Shown: positions 1 through 6,347 of the stretch, one piece after another
Position numbering within the stretch: position 1 is the stretch's first letter
How the letters are laid out: each line of letters begins with the position of its first letter
NCBI GenBank assembly: GCA_023433855.1
Contig: JAEYTV010000010.1
Location: 1-6,586, forward strand
From: Pseudomonadota bacterium
GTDB taxonomy: Bacteria; Pseudomonadota; Alphaproteobacteria; Rhizobiales; Rhizobiaceae
DNA: 6,586 nucleotides
Direction of reading: 5' to 3'
Translations under genes and position numbers: made by a program
Notes under the pieces: generated by a model
What the model saw: only the letters and a program-made list of their open reading frames with translations
Database searches by the model: none
Told to the model about the DNA's origin: nothing

Positions 1-1
1 G

Positions 2-199
2 GTGTCGGCTGTGCACACGAAACCGCGCCACTTGGGCACCTGCCATTTCGTGGATGTCGGCGCGCTGGAAAGAACCATCGCCGCTGCCATCGCAATGCCT
101 GTGTCGCGAAAGGCTGAAATGGGCCGCCTGGCGAGGGAAGGTTTTCTGGAAATCGATAGCGCGTTTCGAGAAAGGGTAGGCCGGTTGCTGGCGCGCTAG
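2..199 (+). CDS. C-terminal fragment of a probable glycosyltransferase (5' end outside window)
   Basis: The reading frame is open from base 2 to a TAG at 197-199, giving 65 residues; the GTG at base 2 is simply where the window begins, so the true start lies upstream. The tail has the look of the end of a GT4/GT1-type glycosyltransferase: a 'VDVGALERTIAAAIAMP' stretch like the 'GD.EAL..AI..L' segment of these enzymes, then 'R..EMGRLAREGFLEI' resembling their usual 'R..MG..ARE' helix, then a basic helix to the stop. No catalytic motif is inside the fragment, so the sugar and acceptor cannot be read. It lies on the same strand as the next gene, 187 bases upstream of it. GC-rich third positions fit a core alphaproteobacterial gene. 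The glycosyltransferase call rests on a pattern in the C-terminal helices only; coding status is more certain than function. Confidence 0.6.
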   Translation: MSAVHTKPRHLGTCHFVDVGALERTIAAAIAMPVSRKAEMGRLAREGFLEIDSAFRERVGRLLAR

Positions 200-386
200 A
201 CCATAGCCGCGCGGCCGTTGCTCTCGACGGTGCGGGTCGTTGCAGTGTAAACAGGTCGCGGGGTGGTAAGGGCTCCTGCCGTGCCTTCGAAGCGGTTTCC
301 TGAGGAACTGCCTCGATTTCTGGTGCAAATTCCCCCGCGGCGCTTGGAGTTGGACCGAACGTATCGACGCGATCATAGGGCGGTGA

Positions 387-1316
387 ATGGCGTTTCACGG
401 CGAGAAATCCATGCCCGGTTCCGTATTCAACCGGCCCGCGCGACGCTATCTCGCGCGGCTGTATTGCCTGCTCCGCTACGGATGGGCCAATAGCCATGCG
501 GAGGAGTGGTGGCCGGGCCTTGCCTTGACGCTGCCGCAGGCGGGCGAGGGAGCCATTCGCTATCGAGGCAAGTTCGTCGCGCCCTTGTTGCCGTATCCGA
601 CGGCGGGCAGGCGGGACGAGATCATTGTGGTGGGATCGGGTCCGTCGCTGGCAGGACAGGCCAGGGAACGGATTCCGATCGAGTCCGCCCTGCTGCTCAA
701 TGGGGCGGTTCACCTCATCGACGCCGGGGGAGAAAAGCCGCTTGGCGTCGTCATCGAGGACGAGCGTTTCGTGTGGCGGCATTGGCGCACCATTGTCGCA
801 AAGGTTCCGCCCGGGACTCATTGCTATCTCTCGACGAGCGCCATACGGGCGCTGTGCGAGACGGCGCCGGAATGGCTGGCGTCGCAAAAGCTCCATCACC
901 TCGACTTCGTGCACAGGCCCTACGGGAAGAGGCGGCCGGACGACGCCAAGCTGCGCGAATTGCCCTTCCTGCGTTGGTCGGACGATGGCAGTGCCGCGAT
1001 TTCTCTCGACCCGCAGGCGGGCCTGATGCCTGCCGGCACGGTTGCGGCCAGCGCTGCGCAGTTGGTTGTGTCCTTCGCGCCACGACGGATCGGCTTCGCC
1101 GGCATAGACCTCACGAACACGGCGCAGCCGAGATTCTACGAATCCGCGGGCAACAAGGCGATGTCGCGGCTTGGTTTGGCGCAGGACAAGATACTTTCCG
1201 CTTTCGCGGCCATCAAAGACGAGTGCGAGCGGCGAGGCATTGCCCTGGAGAACTATTCGCCGGTATCCCTGCTTGCAGCGCTGGGCATTCCTTACGTGCG
1301 CCGGCTGGAGAGGTAG
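387..1316 (+). CDS. Putative glycosyltransferase of GT42/MptE-like (DUF115-like) layout
   Basis: A 309-residue protein. The mid part carries a Rossmann-like first strand and loop 'EIIVVGSGPSL' (residues 78-88), then 'LLLNGAVHLID' (102-112), which fits the conserved Asn after the second strand in sialyltransferase-like GT42 and MptE-like folds. Later come 'GTVAASAAQL' (217-226), 'GFAGIDL' (236-242) and 'SPVSLLAALGIPYV' (291-304); CstII-type GT42 enzymes have the same order of NGPSL, SG.., GIDF and PNSLL elements. The His expected as the GT42 catalytic base is not visible after GIDL, so true sialyl transfer is doubtful. The N-terminus is basic and hydrophobic (about 17-35) and could touch the membrane. 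I chose the ATG at 387 because AGGG sits 6 bases upstream; an in-frame ATG at 411 (residue 9) is a real alternative with a poorer ribosome site. Rhizobial relatives are often labelled 'membrane-anchored protein'. The donor sugar is unknown; coding status is firm. Confidence 0.8.
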   Translation: MAFHGEKSMPGSVFNRPARRYLARLYCLLRYGWANSHAEEWWPGLALTLPQAGEGAIRYRGKFVAPLLPYPTAGRRDEIIVVGSGPSLAGQARERIPIESALLLNGAVHLIDAGGEKPLGVVIEDERFVWRHWRTIVAKVPPGTHCYLSTSAIRALCETAPEWLASQKLHHLDFVHRPYGKRRPDDAKLRELPFLRWSDDGSAAISLDPQAGLMPAGTVAASAAQLVVSFAPRRIGFAGIDLTNTAQPRFYESAGNKAMSRLGLAQDKILSAFAAIKDECERRGIALENYSPVSLLAALGIPYVRRLER

Positions 1317-1541
1317 TTGACGGTGAAGCTCTACGGCCGCAGTGGACTTGAATACTTGGAGAACTCGTCGGCGACGTAGGAAACCTTAAAGCCGGAATGT
1401 AGTCGGCATCTCGATCTAGCTTCCAACCTCCAAGGCTGACATACTGCCCACGCAACCCGGCACGACCGCGCTGCCCGACACGTTCTGTGCTCGGGGTCGA
1501 GTCCATTGCCAATCGATAGCTTGATGGAGTGCTCTAAGCTC
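1317..1541. other. Intergenic gap with possible gene remnant
   Basis: This 225-base gap separates two genes on the same strand and is long for one operon. It has no convincing ribosome site or promoter that I can defend. A tiny GTG-led frame (1323-1379, 18 codons, starting VKLYGRSGLEYLEN) and, on the minus strand, two short overlapping frames (reading GGWKLDRDADYIPAL and then, one frame over, KVSYVADEFSKYSS) both look protein-like for short stretches. The switch of frame in the middle of the minus-strand reading is what a decayed, frameshifted gene end would show. It may equally be chance. Confidence 0.3.
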
Positions 1542-2240
1542 ATGCAGTCTCTAGATATCTATGTCGGATGGGATTCCCGGGAACCTATAGCTTTTGAAGT
1601 GGCGAAGAAGACAATTCTCGACAATGCTTCGATACCGGTTCAGGTGAAGCCGATCATACTCAGCGCACTCGTCGAGGAGGGGGTGTATACGAGAGAGGTT
1701 GATCCGCTTGCGTCGACAGAGTTTACCTACTCGCGCTTTTTCACGCCCTGGCTCTCTGGCTATGAGGGCTGGTCACTGTTTTGCGATTGCGACTTCCTAT
1801 TCTTTGGCGATGTAGCGGAGTTGCTTCAATATCAAGATCCGAGCCACGCGGTTGCGTGCGTGAAGCACGATTACCGGCCTAAAGAAGGTCTCAAGATGGA
1901 CGGGAAGGTCCAGACTGCCTACCCGCGCAAGAACTGGTCCTCCTTCATGCTTTTCAACGGCGCGCACCCTTCCACCCGCAAACTGACGCCGGAACTCATA
2001 AACCGCGAGAGCGGAGCCTATCTGCACCGCATGCAGTGGGCCGCCGACGACGAAATTGGCGAGATACCGGTCGAATGGAATTGGCTGGAAGGTTGGAACG
2101 AAAAGCCACTTACTGGCCGACCCAACGCGGTGCACTTCACCAATGGCGGACCATGGTTCAAGGATTGGCAGAACGTCGACTACGGCGACGAATGGCGTGC
2201 CGTTGCACGCAAGATAGAGCCTGATTTTACGCCGGTCTGA
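1542..2240 (+). CDS. GT8-like glycosyltransferase
   Basis: A 232-residue protein if started at the ATG at 1542. Near the N-terminus is 'DIYVGWDSREP' (about 5-15), the nucleotide-sugar binding first strand, followed by 'YSRFFTPWL' (63-71) and the metal-binding DxD motif as 'FCDCDFLFFGD' (80-90, D82 and D84). After it come 'PRKNWSSFMLFN' (128-139) and a C-terminal 'HFTNGGPWF' (198-206), matching the late HxxGxxKPW-type His segment of GT8 enzymes. It is thus expected to be a cytoplasmic, metal-dependent transferase using a nucleotide sugar; the sugar cannot be told. The start is uncertain: a TTG at 1506 and an ATG at 1524 are in frame upstream, but the family-like protein begins right after 1542, and GGAG lies at 1526-1529, a long 12 bases away. 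It converges on the TylF-type methyltransferase, with only 14 bases between the stop codons. Its GC is lower than that of the upstream gene. Confidence 0.85.
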   Translation: MQSLDIYVGWDSREPIAFEVAKKTILDNASIPVQVKPIILSALVEEGVYTREVDPLASTEFTYSRFFTPWLSGYEGWSLFCDCDFLFFGDVAELLQYQDPSHAVACVKHDYRPKEGLKMDGKVQTAYPRKNWSSFMLFNGAHPSTRKLTPELINRESGAYLHRMQWAADDEIGEIPVEWNWLEGWNEKPLTGRPNAVHFTNGGPWFKDWQNVDYGDEWRAVARKIEPDFTPV

Positions 2241-2243
2241 AAT

Positions 2244-2270
2244 CGTTCATCGTCTCAAACGACGATAACG
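2244..2270. terminator. Candidate bidirectional hairpin between convergent genes
   Basis: CGTT-c-ATCGTC (2244-2254) pairs with GACGAT-AACG (2261-2270) around a 6-base loop, giving a 10-bp stem with one bulged C at 2248. It sits between the stop of the GT8-like gene (2240) and overlaps the last codons of the opposing methyltransferase gene (stop 2255-2257). There is no proper T-run on either side; only ATTT follows in the minus direction. A role in ending both transcripts is inferred from position and symmetry. Confidence 0.4.
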
Positions 2271-3016
2271 GCTCCCATAAGGTGGCTTTCAAGGAAGAAG
2301 CTGGGCTTGGCTTTGGCAAGATACTCGTCGACCGCGCTCTTCGAGCCTGGGAACGTCGCCGAGCCATAGTCGTCGATGACTATGATGCCTCCCTTGTTCA
2401 TGCGGGGATAGAAGAATTCCAGACTGTCGCGGGTCGGCTCATAGAGATCGACGTCGATATGAACCAGCGAGAATTTGCGCTCCGCCAGACCGGGAACGTT
2501 AAAGCAAGCAGGGATCCAACCCTTGTGTAGCGACACGAATGGAAACGGCGAAAGGATGGCCTTTACGGCTTCGTAGTCTGAAGAGAACTTCTCCTTTTGC
2601 CGCTTCGTTTCCTTTTCACTCGTGTTTCCGCGCCCCACGCGGTCTTGCGGTGCCTTATCCGATAGACCGCCTTCGAAGGAATCGAATACCCAGAATTGGC
2701 CGATCCAGCCATTTGTCTTGAGCAGGTTCGCAGTCAGATAGGTCGAATGGCCTCTCCAGCATCCGCATTCCGCGAAATCACCAGGCGGTGCGTTCTGCAA
2801 GGCGCGTTCGGCCATTTGGTACAGCGTAAAAAAACGGTTTTGCTTGAAGACGTTGTCGCTCGAATCGGTCAGTCGCGCTGCTTCGAAATATGCCGAGAGA
2901 TATGCCGACTCCGCGCCGCTTGCATGACGGGCGTAACGATCGATCCGACCAAACTCGACCTCTCGGCGCGCGATCCCCTTTTTCGCGCCAGGCAGGAAAG
3001 GCAGTCTAATTCGCAT
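2255..3016 (-). CDS. TylF/MycF-family O-methyltransferase
   Basis: With the start at 3016 the protein is 253 residues, the usual size of the macrocin-O-methyltransferase (TylF) family. SAM-binding motif I is 'FAECGCWRGHST' (81-92), followed by 'WVFDSFEGG' (109-117), which is typical of the family. The metal-binding and catalytic part is 'HIDVDLYEPT' (186-195) and 'GGIIVIDDYG' (209-218); D188, D215 and D216 correspond to the divalent-metal ligands in this family. Known members O-methylate hydroxyls of sugars, such as macrolide mycinose or noviose, so methylation of a surface-glycan sugar is the natural inference. An upstream ATG at 3118 would add 34 residues, but I reject it because a sigma70-like promoter lies inside that stretch and the motif-bearing part starts after 3016, where GGGA sits 8 bases upstream. 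The gene is divergent from the 3235 gene and converges on the GT8-like gene. Confidence 0.9.
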   Translation of the reverse strand: MRIRLPFLPGAKKGIARREVEFGRIDRYARHASGAESAYLSAYFEAARLTDSSDNVFKQNRFFTLYQMAERALQNAPPGDFAECGCWRGHSTYLTANLLKTNGWIGQFWVFDSFEGGLSDKAPQDRVGRGNTSEKETKRQKEKFSSDYEAVKAILSPFPFVSLHKGWIPACFNVPGLAERKFSLVHIDVDLYEPTRDSLEFFYPRMNKGGIIVIDDYGSATFPGSKSAVDEYLAKAKPSFFLESHLMGAVIVV

Positions 3017-3048
3017 TGTCGCTATCCCATCGATTTCTTGCGTGCTGC

Positions 3049-3078
3049 ATAATACGGTTTCGGTTTGCAACGCTACAA
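3049..3078 (-). promoter_or_regulatory. Candidate sigma70-type promoter for the TylF-like gene
   Basis: On the minus strand TTGTAG (3073-3078) is followed after 18 bases by TATTAT (3049-3054). It ends 32 bases before the ATG at 3016, which gives a short leader. The -10 box matches the consensus at 5 of 6 positions, and the -35 box fits more weakly. Its place inside the longer reading supports the shorter start. Confidence 0.45.
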
Positions 3079-3118
3079 AAATGGCGCGTGCGACTGCGCT
3101 GGAACTCTGCCCTTGCAT

Positions 3119-3234
3119 CCTAGGTAAGGACCGACACTTAACCTCGTGCCAACATTAATCGGCGTACCGCTTTCCAGTTTGGCGCGAAAGGCGATCAGCG
3201 CCTGGTACTTTCGAATACGAATTAGGGACATCTC
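3119..3234. promoter_or_regulatory. Shared upstream region of a divergent gene pair
   Basis: This gap lies between the TylF-like gene (leftward) and the 3235 gene (rightward), and should hold the rightward promoter. I see small dyads, CTTTC (3170-3174) with GAAAG (3186-3190), and GTACC/GGTAC arms, but no box pair strong enough to name. The ribosome site AGGGA (3224-3228), 6 bases before the ATG at 3235, is clear. Confidence 0.35.
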
Positions 3235-3906
3235 ATGAAACTACGCCGCAGGATTCTGGACAAGCTTGCCCCAACTCCTGGCATGCTGCCGCGTATCGAG
3301 GGCCCTGTCTTCTTGCTTGGTTCAGCTCCTGGCTCTGCGCCGCCACCCGGGGCTTCCGATGATTGGACCCTGGTGACGGTAAACGGCTCCCAATGCATCG
3401 CCGCTCAGTGGGGAATGCTGCCCACAATGACGCTGTTTGGCTTGTCGTTTGTCCAGACCACGAAAGCCAACAAAGAAGCGCGCAAGGTCCTAATAGGACG
3501 GGGGACGACGGATTTGCTCTGTGTCGGGGCGCCCGGGCACTATTTTCATTATAAGTTCGTCACGTGGAAAATGAGATACAGTTATGAGAGGCTCACCATC
3601 CTAACTCCGCATGAGCGAGAAAAAATAACTGCATCGCTGATCGGCAGGGGCAGGGAAGCCTCCGGCAAGGCGTCCAACGGAGTTTTCTTGGCGCTACTTT
3701 GTGTCTACCTTGGCGCATCCGAGGTGGTGATGGCGGGATTTTCATTGTCCCGACAAGGTCATGCCTACAATCAGAAAAACCTAGTGCGCAAACATAGCGA
3801 AGCCGACGCGACCCTCCTGATATCTGCTCGAGAGGCAGGTCTGCCTCTTTACACCAATGATCGGGAATTTTCCGCCGAAGCCGGCCTACCGCTCTGGGGA
3901 CAGTAG
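3235..3906 (+). CDS. Small sialyltransferase-like / DUF115-like putative glycosyltransferase
   Basis: A 223-residue protein with a well-placed AGGGA ribosome site 6 bases before its ATG. 'PVFLLGSAPGS' (24-34) forms a Rossmann-like strand and glycine loop, followed by 'TLVTVNGSQ' (45-53) with the expected Asn. After a middle part rich in aromatic and basic residues comes 'SNGVFLALLCVYLGASEVVM' (147-166), then 'AGFSLSRQGHAYN' (167-179), which resembles sialylmotif S of GT29 (P.TG..ALL..L....V...GF). 'RKHSEADATLL' (185-195) then supplies a His (H187), and H176 is a second candidate base. The layout parallels the 387-1316 protein, but this one is smaller and the two are only distantly alike. I infer a transferase using a nucleotide-activated sugar such as a nonulosonate or Kdo-like donor; the sequence does not prove this. 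It stands alone on its strand between two minus-strand genes, so it is probably a one-gene unit. GC is locally very low (22 of 60 in 3541-3600). Confidence 0.75.
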   Translation: MKLRRRILDKLAPTPGMLPRIEGPVFLLGSAPGSAPPPGASDDWTLVTVNGSQCIAAQWGMLPTMTLFGLSFVQTTKANKEARKVLIGRGTTDLLCVGAPGHYFHYKFVTWKMRYSYERLTILTPHEREKITASLIGRGREASGKASNGVFLALLCVYLGASEVVMAGFSLSRQGHAYNQKNLVRKHSEADATLLISAREAGLPLYTNDREFSAEAGLPLWGQ

Positions 3907-3928
3907 CACTCGCATGCTACCAAGTGCT
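3903..3928 (+). terminator. Candidate hairpins at the 3' end of the 3235 gene
   Basis: Two mutually exclusive perfect 6-bp stems overlap here: GTAGCA (3903-3908) with TGCTAC (3915-3920), and AGCACT (3905-3910) with AGTGCT (3923-3928). Both include stop-codon bases. No T-run follows, so a role as terminator is only a position-based guess; the gap to the converging gene is 41 bases. Confidence 0.3.
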
Positions 3929-3947
3929 CTTGAAAGTCTTACGCACA

Positions 3948-4763
3948 CTAAGGTTCGATATTCTCACGTCTGAATAGTACGGTCAGGCGTCCGGGATTCC
4001 ACTCCACGGCGCGGAATCCCTGGCTCACGAGCGTATTGAACACAGGGAGCAGAGTACTTTCGTTCTTGAGGCCTCTCTCGAAACCACAATCCACGGCGAC
4101 GTAAGTCGTCAATTTGAGGGTTTCGGTAGCACCTGCAAGGATTTCAGGCTCGGCACCTTCGGCCTCCAACTTGAAAACCGCCACGCGCTTCAATCCCAAC
4201 TGCGCCGCAACACTGTCGAGACTCCGAACGCTGACTTCATGGCGGTCGACATAATCCTTGGTTTCAAAAAGGGAGCTGTCCCCGGTCGAGGGTTTTGAAT
4301 AAAAAGTAAGCGCTCCGTCGTGCGACCAAAGCCCAAATCTGTTCGTGCGGGCTTCGCCGCCGAAATTGTTCAGGTCGCAGCAGTCGGCCTCGAGCTTTTC
4401 AGGCTCGAAGGCACAATATTCCAGCCCGCGGGCGCGGGCCCAGGCTCCCAACTCACCGATATTGGCGCCGCAATCAACGAATGCGCCTTCGAGCTGTTCT
4501 GTTATTCGGTCGAGCATGTACGAACGCGCTAGCCTGTCGAGGCGATCAGCTATTCCGCGCTTGTAGAGCCAGAGCCGGTTTCTTCTGCAGATGAAGAGGC
4601 GGTCTTTGCCGTCACTAACGGTGATAGTTCCGCCGTGGCCGTCGAATGATATGCGATGTTTATGCCCCTTGAGCGCGGCAGTGACATTGGCAACCGATGC
4701 ATATCGCGCGTCAGGCAGGTTCTCGATCAGAGACCGCTTGGTGTTCTTGAATATCTTGACCAA
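3948..4763 (-). CDS. FkbM-family SAM-dependent methyltransferase (TTG start)
   Basis: A 271-residue protein. The SAM-binding motif is 'GAFVDCGANIGE' (93-104), the second acidic strand is 'EYCAFEPE' (115-122), and the FkbM signature appears as 'VFKLEAEGAEPEILAG' (196-211). FkbM members usually read K.D.EG.E in that signature; here the Asp is Glu (E200), a conservative change worth noting. Family members methylate hydroxyls of sugars or polyketides, and in glycan clusters they are taken to methylate saccharide hydroxyls. The roughly 90-residue N-terminal part before motif I has no motif I recognise. I chose the TTG at 4763 because GGAG lies exactly 7 bases before it and the next in-frame ATG would remove about 80 residues. 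The gene follows the GT92-like gene on the same strand with 35 bases between them, so the two are probably co-transcribed and act on the same glycan. Confidence 0.88.
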   Translation of the reverse strand: MVKIFKNTKRSLIENLPDARYASVANVTAALKGHKHRISFDGHGGTITVSDGKDRLFICRRNRLWLYKRGIADRLDRLARSYMLDRITEQLEGAFVDCGANIGELGAWARARGLEYCAFEPEKLEADCCDLNNFGGEARTNRFGLWSHDGALTFYSKPSTGDSSLFETKDYVDRHEVSVRSLDSVAAQLGLKRVAVFKLEAEGAEPEILAGATETLKLTTYVAVDCGFERGLKNESTLLPVFNTLVSQGFRAVEWNPGRLTVLFRRENIEP

Positions 4764-4770
4764 TCATCAG

Positions 4771-4774
4771 CTCC
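4771..4774 (-). promoter_or_regulatory. Ribosome binding site that decides a TTG start
   Basis: GGAG on the minus strand, with 7 bases to the TTG at 4763. An out-of-frame ATG at 4767-4765 lies between the site and the TTG, only 3 bases after GGAG, too close to use it well. This supports TTG as the real start of the FkbM-like gene. Confidence 0.6.
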
Positions 4775-4798
4775 AACAGGTCGGAGTAATACGGCGGT

Positions 4799-5713
4799 TC
4801 ATACTGACAATTCGATTTGATGGCGGTCGAGAAACCCGACCATTGCCCTGTCCTCAACGGCATTGGATTCAATACTTTCCACCGCCGTAAGTACACGATG
4901 GGTATAGCGCTCGCGGGACGCAGGCGACGCGGGGCCCCTCTTCAGCTTGTTCTGGAGCTCTTCGTTGGACTTGGTGTAGTAATGATTGAGCTGCAGATGC
5001 TTTGACGAATAGAATGAAGGAGATTTCCGGCCTTTCAGTGAAAATCTTTCTCCGGAGTCGTTGCTTGTCAGGTCGCCATAATCGGTAGTCTGGAAATGAT
5101 GAACGCTTACTTCGGAAACTTTGCAGGGATCGACGATGCATTTGAAGTTCGAGGCGTTCTTCAAGCGGCTCATCGGGTCCGCTCCCCGCCATACATAGTG
5201 TCTTAAGATTGGGCCGTCGGGCCTGGTTTGATGACCGCCTCGTCCGAACATGTGCCAGGGCAGGGAAATATTGGGAAAGCCATCGGTCGCACTCAACGCG
5301 TCTTCGACGGTGCGGCCCGTTTTGGGTAAGAGAAATTCGTCAACATCGATGAAGGTCATCCATCGAAAGTTGGACCCGAAATTCAGAATTGCATGAGCAA
5401 ATGCCACGACCTGACTGTTCAGCGTTTGGTTGTTGCGAACATCTTTCAGACCAAAAATCCATGGAACTACCGTAAGGCAATCGTGAGGAAGCAGGCTACG
5501 AAGTATCGAAATCGTCTTGTCCGATGAGCCATTGTCGTAGATCAGAAAATGGCGAACCCCTACAGACCGGTGAAAGAGCGCCCACTCGGCGATATAATGC
5601 TCTTCGTCTTTAAGATGTGTCGCAATCGCGACTCCATGCCGGTTGGCATCCGCTTTGGGCGGCGTTATCGCGATCCGCTTCGTGTAAGGCGGCTTCCTGC
5701 GGAAGATATGCAT
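4799..5713 (-). CDS. GT2/GT92-like glycosyltransferase (Glyco_tranf_2_4 type)
   Basis: A 304-residue protein. 'KDEEHYIAEWALFHRSVGV' (35-53) and 'HFLIYDNGSSD' (55-65) are the hallmark opening of the Glyco_tranf_2_4/GT92 type (K.E..Y..EW..+H...G, then YDN.S.D). The metal-binding motif is 'FIDVDEFLLP' (121-130), with D123 and D125. Further on are 'VHHF' (204-207) and 'LNHYYTKSNEEL' (242-253), close to the family's NHY.TKS.EE. box with a following K..RG. It is expected to be cytoplasmic or membrane-associated, to need a divalent metal, and to add one sugar to an LPS or capsular intermediate; the sugar is not deducible. The ATG at 5713 has GGAG 7 bases upstream. It is the first gene of a likely two-gene unit with the FkbM-like methyltransferase. 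The Lrp gene lies 112 bases upstream on the same strand, so read-through is possible but a separate promoter seems likely. Confidence 0.88.
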   Translation of the reverse strand: MHIFRRKPPYTKRIAITPPKADANRHGVAIATHLKDEEHYIAEWALFHRSVGVRHFLIYDNGSSDKTISILRSLLPHDCLTVVPWIFGLKDVRNNQTLNSQVVAFAHAILNFGSNFRWMTFIDVDEFLLPKTGRTVEDALSATDGFPNISLPWHMFGRGGHQTRPDGPILRHYVWRGADPMSRLKNASNFKCIVDPCKVSEVSVHHFQTTDYGDLTSNDSGERFSLKGRKSPSFYSSKHLQLNHYYTKSNEELQNKLKRGPASPASRERYTHRVLTAVESIESNAVEDRAMVGFLDRHQIELSV

Positions 5714-5783
5714 TCCAAATCTCCGTCAAGCAGGCGTTGCCAAGAGCCATCCTTCAGTGGGCCACGCGCTCGTTTGCATGAGG

Positions 5784-5809
5784 CGTTCCGACTTCTCTAA
5801 GATGGAACG
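5784..5809 (-). terminator. Candidate hairpin downstream of the Lrp gene
   Basis: CGTTCC (5784-5789) pairs with GGAACG (5804-5809). Inside, a further CTT/AAG stem closes on a CTCT loop, with one wobble and one mismatch between the two parts. It lies 16 bases past the Lrp stop on the minus strand. No T-run follows, so it may be a weak or factor-assisted terminator, or a chance dyad. Confidence 0.35.
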
Positions 5810-5825
5810 GCGCTCTCTGCCAAGA

Positions 5826-6299
5826 TCACCCAATCCCCACCACCCCCTCGTCCTTGACCTGCCGGATGGTCAGCGCGGTGCGTACCGTGTCGACGTTGGG
5901 CGTGGACGTCAGTTCCTCGATAACAAAACCCTGGAATGTCGCGAGGTCGCTCGCCACGCAGTGGAGCATGAAATCGCTCTCGCCCGAGACCATCCAGGCG
6001 GCGCGCACGATCGGCCAGTTGCGGGTGCGGTCGGCGAAGGCCTTGAGCTCGCTCTCGGACTGGTGATGCAGGCCGATCAGGCAGAAGGCGACCACGTCGA
6101 GGCCTAGCGCCGGCGCGTTGAGTAGCGCGCGATACCCGCGGATGATGCCGGCGTCCTCGAGCCGCTTGACCCGCCTCAGGCAGGGCGGAGCGGAAATGCC
6201 GACCCTGCTCGACAGCTCCACATTGGTGATGCGGCCTTCCTGCTGCAATTCGCGCAGGATCTTCCAGTCGATGGCGTCTAGGTCGGCTTTGAGCGGCAT
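5826..6299 (-). CDS. Lrp/AsnC-family transcriptional regulator
   Basis: A 157-residue protein of standard family length. Residues about 8-57 are the winged helix-turn-helix: 'LDAIDWKILRELQQEGRIT' (7-25) is the classic opening of the family, followed by 'ELSSRVGISAPPCLRRVKRL' (28-47) with the recognition helix, and 'GIIRGYRALLN' (51-61). The C-terminal ligand-binding RAM (AsnC-type) domain holds 'VSGESDFML' (104-112) and ends with 'TALTIRQVKDEG'. Family members form dimers to octamers and sense amino acids, often leucine. The coding GC is high (43 of 60 in 6001-6060), in contrast to the genes to its left. AGAAAG lies 5 bases before the ATG. It is divergent from trxB across 231 bases that contain a dyad suited to Lrp binding, so self-regulation and control of trxB are plausible. 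The target genes are unknown; a link to the neighbouring glycan genes is not shown. Confidence 0.95.
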   Translation of the reverse strand: MPLKADLDAIDWKILRELQQEGRITNVELSSRVGISAPPCLRRVKRLEDAGIIRGYRALLNAPALGLDVVAFCLIGLHHQSESELKAFADRTRNWPIVRAAWMVSGESDFMLHCVASDLATFQGFVIEELTSTPNVDTVRTALTIRQVKDEGVVGIG

Positions 6300-6347
6300 G
6301 ACGGCTTTCTGCGCAAGAATCTGTCGCGTTCGCGTAATTAAGCTGCT

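Noticed and set aside
263..493. GTG-led 76-residue frame between the first two genes
   Set aside because: Overlaps the start of the 387 gene in another frame, Arg/Pro-rich composition, no ribosome site.
506..1351. 281-residue open frame on the plus strand inside the first full gene
   Set aside because: Arg/Ala/Gly-rich shadow of the 387-1316 gene caused by high GC; no recognisable motif, while the other frame has clear ones.
1506..1541. Upstream TTG (1506) and ATG (1524) starts for the GT8-like gene
   Set aside because: Neither has a ribosome site, and the added residues do not look like part of the family's opening strand; kept only as alternatives.
3017..3118. 34-residue N-terminal extension of the TylF-like protein from the ATG at 3118
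   Set aside because: A promoter-like pair lies inside it, no good ribosome site precedes it, and the family-like protein starts at 3016.
3235..3906. Naming this gene as a true sialyltransferase
   Set aside because: The resemblance to sialylmotifs is limited to short stretches, and no sialic acid synthesis or CMP-activation gene is in the window.
4711..4896. 61-residue minus-strand frame across the GT92-FkbM junction
   Set aside because: It overlaps the ends of two well-supported genes in other frames and shows no motif.
5757..6107. 116-residue plus-strand frame opposite the Lrp gene
   Set aside because: Antisense shadow of a GC-rich gene whose own frame has a full Lrp/AsnC domain pattern.
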